The notes beneath the pieces were generated by a model that was not told where the DNA came from, ran no database searches, and was given only the letters and a program-made list of their open reading frames with translations. DNA of 12,836 nucleotides. It comes from Bacteroidales bacterium (GTDB taxonomy: Bacteria; Bacteroidota; Bacteroidia; Bacteroidales; GCA-2748055). The DNA lies in NCBI GenBank assembly GCA_024763595.1, contig JANTFK010000045.1, positions 1 to 12,836 on the forward strand, in the 5' to 3' direction. A program made the position numbers and the translations under genes. Every line of letters begins with the position of its first letter. Within the stretch, counting starts at the first letter, position 1. This document shows, in pieces, positions 7,379 through 12,836 of the stretch.

Positions 7379-8932
7379 CTATACCACCTGCTGCCTGTCG
7401 ATGTCCCAGTATACGGTGCGATGCTCTCTTTGAGCCATGGTAGCCATGGCAGCAGAGATTCCCTCTTCAAATGCCTGGTCTATATTGCAACTTGGTTGTT
7501 TGCCTTCCCTGATGGCTGTAATCCATTCAGCTATGTGCAGATGGGATGTGTCCACCCTGCGTCCTCCCCGGTATGTATAGAGCAGGCCCCGGCTTGCAAA
7601 ATACTGTTCAGTGGCTGTGGCAACAGAGTCAACATTTTTCCTTCCGGGAATATAAGTATAGATGGGAATGCTGGGATCGATTAAACCGTTTGCAATCTTC
7701 TCTTTATATCTTGTGCTTTCCCGGTCGGCAAAAACGCGAAGTGTATTGCCCAGTTCCATGGAGCCGTCATGACCCATGACCGTTTTCCCGCGTTTATGGT
7801 CACTGGCAAGGGTTGCACTGTAAAGCAAAGTAAAATCCAGATGCGGATATTCAAGTGCCACGTTCCAGACGTCAGGCACCTCACGGATCTCATTGACATA
7901 ATGTGCCTTGTCTTTGTAGAAATAGACACCCCCGGAGGCAGCTGCTGAGGTTGGAATACCCATGCCCAGGATCTGGTTGATGGCATCATATTCGTGGGTA
8001 AGTAAATCTCCGGATAAACCGGTCCCATAATCCCACCAGCATCTCCAGCGGAAAAAACGCTCAGGACTCCAGGGATGTTTAACTTCACACGGTTCCTCAT
8101 ACTGGAGCCAGTCCACCGTATTTTCATTTGCCCGCTCATCAATTTTATATACCCATGCCCCGTTGGGGGAATTTCTGTTGGTACATACCTCTATCAGACT
8201 GATCTTTCCAAGCAGGTTCTTTTCCACTACCTCTTTGGCTTTGATGTAGCTTTCGGTTTGTCTGCCCTGATGTCCGAGCTGATATACAATACCACTCTCT
8301 TTGACAACATCCCTCACCTGATATACTTCATCCAGGGTTCTGGTAAATCCTTTTTCTGCATAAACGTGTTTTCCGGCCCTGGCTGCATCCATGGTAATCC
8401 TGGCATGCCAGTGATCAGGTGTGGCAATGATCACAGCATCGATATCATCGGCAGCAAGCAACTCCTGATAGGTCCTGTAACGCCTGGCAGGTGTCCCCAT
8501 TTTCCCTCCGGGCATTTCCTTGCCAGTGTTGGCTGATGCTTCCAGTGCTTTGTTGGCACGGACATCAAACAGGTCACAGACACCGGTTATCCGGATGTTC
8601 AGATCATCCTGCTGCAGGAAATCCGAATACACCTTATTCCTGGGATCTTTTTCTGCAATATCTTTCCATTCCCGGATGGTCTGGGGAGCAACAAATCCGG
8701 CAGCTTTCAACAAATAGGTTCCCCGGCCACCGGCCCCGATGATGCCGATCCTGATAACATCGCCGTCATGCTTATAAGGAATATGTTCTACCGGTTTCAT
8801 GCTCATATCGAGCTCCCTGGCCAGCTTATGACTTTTTATATGGTCCTGCCTCCTTTTCCGCCAGGTACCGTAAGCAAAAGCTCCCAGCACGGGGACTGTG
8901 GACAGTCCTTTAAGCATTTCCCTTCTGTTCAT
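7379..8932 (-). CDS. Tat-signal Gfo/Idh/MocA-family oxidoreductase, long form
   Basis: 517 residues from the ATG at 8932, where the protein begins MNRREMLKGL, a standard twin-arginine signal start, with AGGAAA about seven bases upstream. In-frame ATGs at 8971 and 8968 would add up to 13 polar residues and are an alternative. The Rossmann motif is RIGIIGAGGRGTYLL (61-75). An insertion of about 50 residues (roughly 80-130) separates it from the usual second strand, explaining the length. DIDAVIIATPDHWHA (164-178) is close to the same segment of the other oxidoreductase in this window. The catalytic-lysine motif reads AEKGFT (K194), with Gly where most family members have Pro. H313 in LLTHEYDAI is a likely active-site residue. 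There is no lipobox, so the product is periplasmic or membrane-tethered. The DoxX gene immediately upstream makes an operon. The substrate is unknown. Confidence 0.92.
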   Translation of the reverse strand: MNRREMLKGLSTVPVLGAFAYGTWRKRRQDHIKSHKLARELDMSMKPVEHIPYKHDGDVIRIGIIGAGGRGTYLLKAAGFVAPQTIREWKDIAEKDPRNKVYSDFLQQDDLNIRITGVCDLFDVRANKALEASANTGKEMPGGKMGTPARRYRTYQELLAADDIDAVIIATPDHWHARITMDAARAGKHVYAEKGFTRTLDEVYQVRDVVKESGIVYQLGHQGRQTESYIKAKEVVEKNLLGKISLIEVCTNRNSPNGAWVYKIDERANENTVDWLQYEEPCEVKHPWSPERFFRWRCWWDYGTGLSGDLLTHEYDAINQILGMGIPTSAAASGGVYFYKDKAHYVNEIREVPDVWNVALEYPHLDFTLLYSATLASDHKRGKTVMGHDGSMELGNTLRVFADRESTRYKEKIANGLIDPSIPIYTYIPGRKNVDSVATATEQYFASRGLLYTYRGGRRVDTSHLHIAEWITAIREGKQPSCNIDQAFEEGISAAMATMAQREHRTVYWDIDRQQVV

Positions 8933-8983
8933 ATTGTTTCCTGTTCTCTTTTTCTCTTTATCTGTCATCATTGTTGTAATTGA

Positions 8984-9457
8984 CTATTTTTTAAATAATA
9001 TGCTGTCCAGTCCCACTTTTTTCCATGAGGGGAACAGAATTAATACCCACAGCGTTATCATTTCGATCAGGATCTTGTTCACCCACAAATAGCTGCCTTC
9101 ACTGGGCATGGCATAAGAAACGCCGACGATGGCCGGATGTGAAAGATAATAGAATGCCAGCAGTACGATTCCGGAAATGGTGGCCACTCGTGTAAACAGG
9201 CCCACGATCAGTCCTGTTCCGATAAGGACAAGTCCCCAGATATTTAAAAAATCCACGATATTCAATACGGCAGCATTGGCCGCCATGGCATGAAATATAC
9301 CTTCGAAAAGCCCTTTTGAGTCCATCAGGTATCCAAGGGACGACCAGTCGGGATTCAGCAATTTGGTAATACCTTCATAAAGGAAATGCCAGCCAATGGC
9401 AACGCGTAAAATAACCAGTGACCATAACTGCCATCCGGTATAGCTTTTATCTTTCAT
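8984..9457 (-). CDS. DoxX-family integral membrane protein
   Basis: 157 residues with four predicted membrane helices (about 10-28, 63-88, 90-112 and 125-145). The DoxX signature is in the first helix, LRVAIGWHFLYEGITKLLNP (17-36), with later GLVLIGTGLIVGLFTR (75-90). The family is named after a subunit of the archaeal thiosulfate:quinone oxidoreductase; most bacterial members are uncharacterised, but a link to quinone-level redox chemistry is commonly suggested. The Gfo/Idh/MocA gene downstream begins 12 or 51 bases after the stop, so the two form an operon. A physical or electron-transfer partnership is plausible but inferred. A weak promoter-like pair (minus-strand TTTG 9505-9502, 20 bases, CACTTTTC 9481-9474) lies just upstream. 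The start is the ATG at 9457. Confidence 0.92.
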   Translation of the reverse strand: MKDKSYTGWQLWSLVILRVAIGWHFLYEGITKLLNPDWSSLGYLMDSKGLFEGIFHAMAANAAVLNIVDFLNIWGLVLIGTGLIVGLFTRVATISGIVLLAFYYLSHPAIVGVSYAMPSEGSYLWVNKILIEMITLWVLILFPSWKKVGLDSILFKK

Positions 9458-9527
9458 TATACGAACTGTTTGTGAAAAGTGATAATCTGAACTGAAGGGC
9501 TCAAATTTAGCGATTCCAATGAAAATT

Positions 9528-9950
9528 TCAAGATTCCTGCTGACTTTTTATCTCCTTGGTGATTCTCAAATGATTGTGATTACCGGCCCTGGTGTAATTG
9601 ATGGCGCTTGCAAATGCCCTGACCAGGGTTAACCCCATACCACCGGTTTGAGCAGCAGCGGGATCGCTAAAGGGAACGGGAGTGTACTCCGCCGGATTGA
9701 AGGGGGGACCATCATCAATGAACTCCATGGTAACGCTATCCGGGTCATACTGTATCCTGAGTTCGATCTGGTGGTCCTGTGAACCATCAAAAGCGTACCG
9801 GATGATGTTTGAAAATATTTCTTCGATGATCAGCATGATCTGTTTCATTTCCGGTGCAGGAATTTTCCATTTGGTTTGCAGGCCGGAGAGATCTTTCCTG
9901 ATCTTTGGGATCTCCTGAATCTGGGAATGGTATATAAAAGATTGCTCCAT
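9528..9950 (-). CDS. RsbW-like anti-sigma/serine kinase-type ATPase (HATPase_c)
   Basis: 140 residues from the ATG at 9950; a TTG two codons earlier is less likely. It is a single GHKL ATPase domain: the N-box LIIEEIFSNIIRYAF (41-55, with E43, E44 and N48), the G1 box FIDDGPPFNP (77-86) and the G2 box QTGGMGLTLVR (101-111) with a short ATP lid. Proteins of this size and order are the RsbW/SpoIIAB class, which phosphorylate STAS anti-anti-sigma proteins or bind partner regulators. No STAS protein or PP2C phosphatase is adjacent, so its partners must be encoded elsewhere. Bacteroidota generally lack sigma-B, so a sigma-factor target should not be assumed; control of secretion, envelope or second-messenger output is equally possible. 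The domain assignment is secure, the role inferred. Confidence 0.9.
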   Translation of the reverse strand: MEQSFIYHSQIQEIPKIRKDLSGLQTKWKIPAPEMKQIMLIIEEIFSNIIRYAFDGSQDHQIELRIQYDPDSVTMEFIDDGPPFNPAEYTPVPFSDPAAAQTGGMGLTLVRAFASAINYTRAGNHNHLRITKEIKSQQES

Positions 9951-10041
9951 CTTCAATCAATCCGTTTCATCTGGAAGCAACGGCATTAATTTTCATACAA
10001 TTCCTTCTGTTTATTATTATAAAAATAGCACAATTAAATTA

Positions 10042-10731
10042 ATGTTATTTTTGGACGTGTTTCAAAATTTTGTGCAGCCCTCTGTTGAGATCCTGGATCT
10101 ACGCGTTGATGAGCCTGTTACCATGCTCACTGATCTGTTACTTGCTGCCGTTTGTATCTATGCACTTTTTTCCATCAGACATTTTATTTCTGTGAAGAGG
10201 ACAGCCAGCTATTTCAGATACTATTTTCTGACCCTTGCCATGGCTGCCATGTCGGGAGGGATCCTTGGACATGCCTTATTATACAGGCTGGATCCCGGAT
10301 GGAGGATGGTTTCCTGGGTTTTTACCCTGCTCTCTGTGGCGTTAATGGCCCATGCATTACTGGAAGTAGCCTCTCCCCTGATCACAAGGGGCCTAAAAAG
10401 GGCAGCAGCATGGATGAATGTGATCTTCCTGATCATTGCGCTTTGCTGCATGTTCCGCTACATGACTTTTGAGGCGGTAAAGTACTATACCATATTTGGA
10501 ATGCTTCTGGTGGCCGGCTCCATGAGTCTGTATATTTACAACCTGACAGGGCAAAGGGGTTTGGTAGTACTGATGATGGGTATTGCAACGGGAATGGTGG
10601 CTTCGCTCGTGTATAGTAATCAGCTGGGGCTGAGCCCCTGGTTCAATCACAATGACATCAGTCATGTAGTTCTGAGTTTCAGCGTGCTTGTGATCAACAG
10701 GGGTGTTGTATTGATCCTGCAGGAGAACTGA
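10042..10731 (+). CDS. Seven-helix integral membrane protein, HND/H motif
   Basis: 229 residues with seven hydrophobic segments (about 28-46, 60-80, 89-110, 122-138, 148-167, 173-192 and 206-226). The C-terminal segment opens with WFNHNDISHVVL: H203, D205 and H208 sit at the membrane face, and H77 lies at the end of helix 2. A Ser/Asp/His set in a seven-helix protein recalls the ceramidase/hemolysin-III/PAQR (CREST) superfamily of membrane hydrolases. From memory, an NHND-xx-HV motif also marks an uncharacterised bacterial family, possibly DUF6962 (unverified). Enzymatic activity is only a suggestion. The start is the ATG at 10042, but Met28 (10123), just before LTDLLLAAVC, is an alternative; the first 27 residues are less typical. 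It is a single gene, diverging from the RsbW-like gene and converging on pabC with 17 bases between stops. Confidence 0.82.
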   Translation: MLFLDVFQNFVQPSVEILDLRVDEPVTMLTDLLLAAVCIYALFSIRHFISVKRTASYFRYYFLTLAMAAMSGGILGHALLYRLDPGWRMVSWVFTLLSVALMAHALLEVASPLITRGLKRAAAWMNVIFLIIALCCMFRYMTFEAVKYYTIFGMLLVAGSMSLYIYNLTGQRGLVVLMMGIATGMVASLVYSNQLGLSPWFNHNDISHVVLSFSVLVINRGVVLILQEN

Positions 10732-10743
10732 TGCTCCGGATCA
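10712..10743. terminator. Bulged hairpin at the membrane protein/pabC junction
   Basis: TGATCC (10712-10717) pairs with GGATCA (10738-10743), and GGAG (10722-10725) with CTCC (10734-10737), leaving a four-base bulge and an eight-base loop. The structure covers the stop codon of the membrane protein and lies just before the pabC stop. No T-run follows on either side, so its role as a terminator is uncertain. Confidence 0.28.
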
Positions 10744-10748
10744 TCATT

Positions 10749-11366
10749 TCACTCGCCACTGTTACCGGGAACTTCAATGGAAGAGAGAGGGATTTCCGGT
10801 GCCCGGGTGAAGTCATTCAGGGAATTGACCAGTTTCACTTTCTTAAATCTGTTCAGGTCATCTGGCGTAATCCGGGCTTCCTTTATGATACCCTGATCGA
10901 GCAGGTTGGCACGCATGGTTCCCGGTAACAGCGGGGTGTCCGGAGTATACCATTTCCGGCCGTCCCATAACAGGACATTGGCGTAGAAACTGTCTGTAAT
11001 GGTCCCGTTTTTAACGATCAGGATATCATCACACCCACGCTTTTGCAGGAACAGTTTTTCCAGCATACTCCGGTCCAAAAATTTATAACTGTACTCCACA
11101 TCATCGGAATAAACCAGCCGGAGCGTATGAATTTCATGCCTGATGGCCGGTCCGAACTCAATACGTTCTATGCCGGTGCCGTAGATAACACGGCATTTCA
11201 GCAAACCTCGTTGATACTCTTCCGGAACATCAATGATCTCCTTTAAAAGCGGGTGCCGCTTTTGTTTGAACAAAGCAAGTCTGGTGCGTTCAAACCGCTT
11301 CTGGTGATACGGGAGGTTACCCGGTGTTCCGTCAAGCAGCTGTATGGTTTCAAAACACAGGTACAT
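10749..11366 (-). CDS. pabC: Aminodeoxychorismate lyase-type aminotransferase class IV
   Basis: 205 residues from the ATG at 11366 (MYLCFETIQLLDG). The open frame extends to 11543, but that part only mirrors pabB in another frame; Met at 11390 is a second option. It is a PLP fold-type IV protein: RFERTR (24-29), KCRVIYG (57-63), YKFLDR (94-99) with K95 the expected Schiff-base lysine, then CDDILIVKNGTITDSFYANV (112-131) and YTPDTPLLPGTMR (140-152), which bind the cofactor phosphate. With PabB it converts aminodeoxychorismate to p-aminobenzoate and pyruvate for folate synthesis. The length is short compared with E. coli PabC (about 270), which fits compact Bacteroidota homologues. Its start overlaps the end of pabB by 17 bp, indicating translational coupling. 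The family also includes D-amino-acid and branched-chain aminotransferases, but the pabB link decides the call. Confidence 0.88.
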   Translation of the reverse strand: MYLCFETIQLLDGTPGNLPYHQKRFERTRLALFKQKRHPLLKEIIDVPEEYQRGLLKCRVIYGTGIERIEFGPAIRHEIHTLRLVYSDDVEYSYKFLDRSMLEKLFLQKRGCDDILIVKNGTITDSFYANVLLWDGRKWYTPDTPLLPGTMRANLLDQGIIKEARITPDDLNRFKKVKLVNSLNDFTRAPEIPLSSIEVPGNSGE

Positions 11367-12330
11367 ACACTTTCTTTTGTAACTCTTCATACTCCTTTCG
11401 CCACTCACTCCGGAAGGTGATCCCTCCGCCGCTTTTGAACACCAGTTGTTTCCCATCCTGCTCCATATACCGGATCGCAACGGCCGAATCGAGGCTCTCA
11501 CCGTCATAATAGCCAAATATACCGGTATAGTAACCGCGATCATATCCTTCTACCTGCTTAATGATCTCCATGGTCTTCTGCTTCGGAGCGCCTGTTATGG
11601 ATCCGGCAGGCAGCATGCTGAAGATGATCTCTCCCAGTGATTCCCGGAAGTTGGAAGGAAGCATCCCTGAGATCTCCGAACTCATTTGCAGCAATTCCCC
11701 CCGGTTGGTCCTGAGTTTTTCAATATACTTGAATCGTTTGACCCTTACATGGGTAGCCACCCTGCTGAGATCATTCCGGATCAGGTCCACGATGGTATTG
11801 TGCTCAGCATCCTCTTTGGGGTCGGAACTCAGCAGCCGGTATGCTTCCGGGATGGAGGCATCCAGGGTCCCTTTCATGGGATTGGAAACAATGGTGCACC
11901 CCCGGATCCTTACAAACCGTTCCGGGCTGAATACCACCAGTTTGTCTTTCAGGTACAGTTTGAATGGAGCATTGCTCCCTGTGAAGATATCCCGGAGCGA
12001 ATAGTTGGTTTTGACCAGCGACGGCAAAGTCAGGTTCAACAGGAAAGAGTTACCATGCAGGATCTGTTTAATCACATGGTCAAAGGCGTTCCTGTAACGT
12101 TCCGGTTCCGGCGGTTCCATCTCCAGGTGGATGGGGTGGCCGGGTACGCCGGATAATGAATGGTTCGCCATACCGGGCATATCAACAAAGAATCCTCTGT
12201 TTGCAGCTGCCCCGGGTGTATATACCAGGTTATCCTCTCCTTTATAGCTGATAAGGAAAACAAAAGGGATCTTCCTGGTTGCATAGTCATTGATCCTGTA
12301 TATTGTATTTTCCCGTGTAAGCAATTCCAT
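11350..12330 (-). CDS. pabB: Aminodeoxychorismate synthase component I
   Basis: 326 residues from the ATG at 12330; a GTG one codon earlier is also in frame. It is the chorismate-binding domain: NPMKGTLDA (150-158), EHNTIVDLIRNDLSRV (177-192), AGSITGAPKQKTMEII (242-257), YYTGIFGYYDG (267-277) and KSGGGITFRSEW (299-310). The lysine K153 in P-x-K-G-T is typical of aminodeoxychorismate synthase; anthranilate synthase has Ala there. It aminates chorismate using ammonia from a glutaminase subunit (PabA/TrpG), which is not in this window and may be shared with tryptophan synthesis. The N-terminal subdomain is much reduced compared with E. coli PabB (about 450 residues). pabC follows with a 17-bp overlap. 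A TATATTTA (minus strand, 12347-12340) sits just before the start, but no -33 element matches it. Confidence 0.94.
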   Translation of the reverse strand: MELLTRENTIYRINDYATRKIPFVFLISYKGEDNLVYTPGAAANRGFFVDMPGMANHSLSGVPGHPIHLEMEPPEPERYRNAFDHVIKQILHGNSFLLNLTLPSLVKTNYSLRDIFTGSNAPFKLYLKDKLVVFSPERFVRIRGCTIVSNPMKGTLDASIPEAYRLLSSDPKEDAEHNTIVDLIRNDLSRVATHVRVKRFKYIEKLRTNRGELLQMSSEISGMLPSNFRESLGEIIFSMLPAGSITGAPKQKTMEIIKQVEGYDRGYYTGIFGYYDGESLDSAVAIRYMEQDGKQLVFKSGGGITFRSEWRKEYEELQKKVYVPVF

Positions 12331-12401
12331 CACAGGTTATAAATATACAAATCATCGGGAGGAGTCTTATACGCTGAACCTGCTTTTCACTTTTGAATAA
12401 A

Positions 12402-12533
12402 TTAATCTCTTCGATTGTGATACCACAGATCAAGCAGGAACCAGAGCAATATGGAAAACAGATAGATCAGGATGCCATAGCGTGTGGTGATCATGGAGAC
12501 CTTCACTCCCCCGGCCAGTATGGCAGGGTACAT
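12402..12533 (-). CDS. Possible 43-residue single-pass membrane peptide
   Basis: An ATG at 12533, preceded two codons earlier by an in-frame stop, opens a 43-residue frame ending at the TAA at 12404-12402. The product reads MYPAILAGGVKVSMITTRYG, then a strongly hydrophobic helix (ILIYLFSILLWFLLDLWY), then HNRRD. One membrane span flanked by basic residues is a typical small membrane protein. It lies 71 bp upstream of pabB on the same strand, in an otherwise gene-free 332-bp gap, and could share its transcript. There is no clear Shine-Dalgarno or promoter and I recognise no homologue. Other frames here give no convincing protein. Met14 (12494) is an alternative start. Confidence 0.38.
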   Translation of the reverse strand: MYPAILAGGVKVSMITTRYGILIYLFSILLWFLLDLWYHNRRD

Positions 12534-12549
12534 TTTTTAGCCATTTTCG

Positions 12550-12580
12550 TTTGTAATATACATGCGGTCTTGTAACTTTA
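12550..12580 (+). promoter_or_regulatory. Bacteroidota-type promoter for the URO-D-like gene
   Basis: TTTG at 12550-12553, 19 bases, then TAACTTTA at 12573-12580, seven of eight matches to TAnnTTTG. This is the same layout as the alcohol dehydrogenase promoter. Transcription should start near 12586, giving a leader of about 77 bases before the ATG at 12663. No riboswitch-like fold is evident in that leader. Confidence 0.5.
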
Positions 12581-12662
12581 TATGCTTTTTCCGTCCCTAT
12601 GCTCAGATCATTCATTCTTTTTACGATTTCTAATAATAAAAGAATAGATTAAACCCCAGACA

Positions 12663-12836
12663 ATGAAACCAAGAGAACGCGTACTTAAGGCAATGAACAT
12701 GGAAAAACCGGACCGTGTTCCGGTGATGTGCCAGTTCAGTATCGGATTTATGAACCAGCAACTCAAAGAGACCGGCATAACCCCCATGGAACTGTGGTAT
12801 GATGCGAATAAATATGCCGAGGCCCTGTTGTACCTG
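12663..12836 (+). CDS. Uroporphyrinogen decarboxylase/MtaA-like protein, 3' end missing
   Basis: An ATG at 12663 opens a frame that runs to the end of the window (58 codons), so only the N-terminus is present. It begins MKPRERVLKAMNMEKPDRVP, the hallmark opening of the URO-D family branch that includes MtaA/CmuA-type methyltransferases rather than classical HemE. MELWYDANKYAEAL follows. Family members either decarboxylate uroporphyrinogen III or move methyl groups between corrinoids and thiols or small molecules. Many uncharacterised paralogues occur in anaerobic and marine Bacteroidota, often near sugar-type oxidoreductases. The full active site lies beyond the window, so the reaction cannot be assigned. 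A promoter of the Bacteroidota type sits about 80 bases upstream. The next gene upstream (pabB) is divergent. Confidence 0.85.
   Translation, partial: MKPRERVLKAMNMEKPDRVPVMCQFSIGFMNQQLKETGITPMELWYDANKYAEALLYL

Noticed and set aside
10046..10053. TATTTTTG, a perfect -7 match inside the start of the seven-helix gene
   Set aside because: No TTTG lies 19-21 bases upstream, and it would put transcription after the ATG. If real, it would favour the start at 10123.
11367..11543. 59-residue N-terminal extension of pabC
   Set aside because: It lies wholly inside pabB in another frame and has no family similarity; PabC homologues begin near MYLCFETIQL.
12393..12615. 60-61-residue frames on both strands in the pabB/URO-D gap
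   Set aside because: They lack membrane or domain character and contradict each other; only the 43-residue minus-strand frame in this gap looks protein-like.
12599..12652. 17-residue plus-strand frame in the leader of the URO-D-like gene
   Set aside because: Frames this short are common by chance; the product (MLRSFILFTISNNKRID) has no run of regulatory codons or attenuator hairpin.
1..12836. CRISPR array, insertion sequence, integrase, tRNA, toxin-antitoxin or defence island
   Set aside because: I found no regularly spaced repeats, transposase or integrase motifs, tRNA-like folds, or paired small genes of those kinds.

Overview
The window looks like a chromosomal segment from a member of the Bacteroidota, probably an uncultured or environmental Bacteroidales/Marinilabiliales-type organism (inference). 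The evidence is the gene families present (Tat-exported Gfo/Idh/MocA oxidoreductases, a DoxX-oxidoreductase operon, a secreted protein with a carboxypeptidase-like regulatory domain, a compact PabB/PabC pair), mostly weak Shine-Dalgarno sequences, and two promoters of the Bacteroidota type (TTTG, 19 bases, then TAnnTTTA). I see no tRNA, rRNA, CRISPR array, insertion sequence or phage gene. The region reads as ordinary, compact metabolic chromosome rather than a genomic island.

Layout. 1-872 (+): 3' part of an amidohydrolase-family (TIM-barrel) enzyme. 2492-869 (-): a Tat-signal Gfo/Idh/MocA oxidoreductase followed by a 98-residue helical protein with an HxxxH motif. 2623-3795 (+): iron-containing alcohol dehydrogenase with its own promoter. 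5442-3781 (-): ECF sigma factor, MarC-family membrane protein, small lipoprotein. 6462-5515 (-): D-2-hydroxyacid dehydrogenase. 6589-7374 (+): secreted protein with a carboxypeptidase-like regulatory domain. 9457-7379 (-): DoxX-family membrane protein and a second, larger Tat-signal Gfo/Idh/MocA protein. 9950-9528 (-): RsbW-like ATPase. 10042-10731 (+): seven-helix membrane protein. 12330-10749 (-): pabB-pabC. 12533-12402 (-): possible 43-residue membrane peptide. 12663-12836 (+): start of a uroporphyrinogen-decarboxylase/MtaA-like gene cut by the window end.

How they fit together. The amidohydrolase, two Gfo/Idh/MocA proteins, the alcohol dehydrogenase and the hydroxyacid dehydrogenase suggest oxidation and reduction of sugars, polyols or small hydroxy acids. 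They lie in separate transcription units, and no single pathway can be proved. The two Gfo/Idh/MocA proteins carry twin-arginine signals, so nucleotide-dependent chemistry outside the cytoplasm is implied; one is in an operon with DoxX, a possible electron-transfer partner. PabB and PabC make p-aminobenzoate for folate; no pabA is visible.

The best leads for something undescribed are the HxxxH small protein beside the first oxidoreductase, the DoxX-oxidoreductase pair, and the seven-helix protein with an HND/H motif. All four tail-to-tail gene junctions overlap or nearly touch, so termination there must occur within coding sequence.
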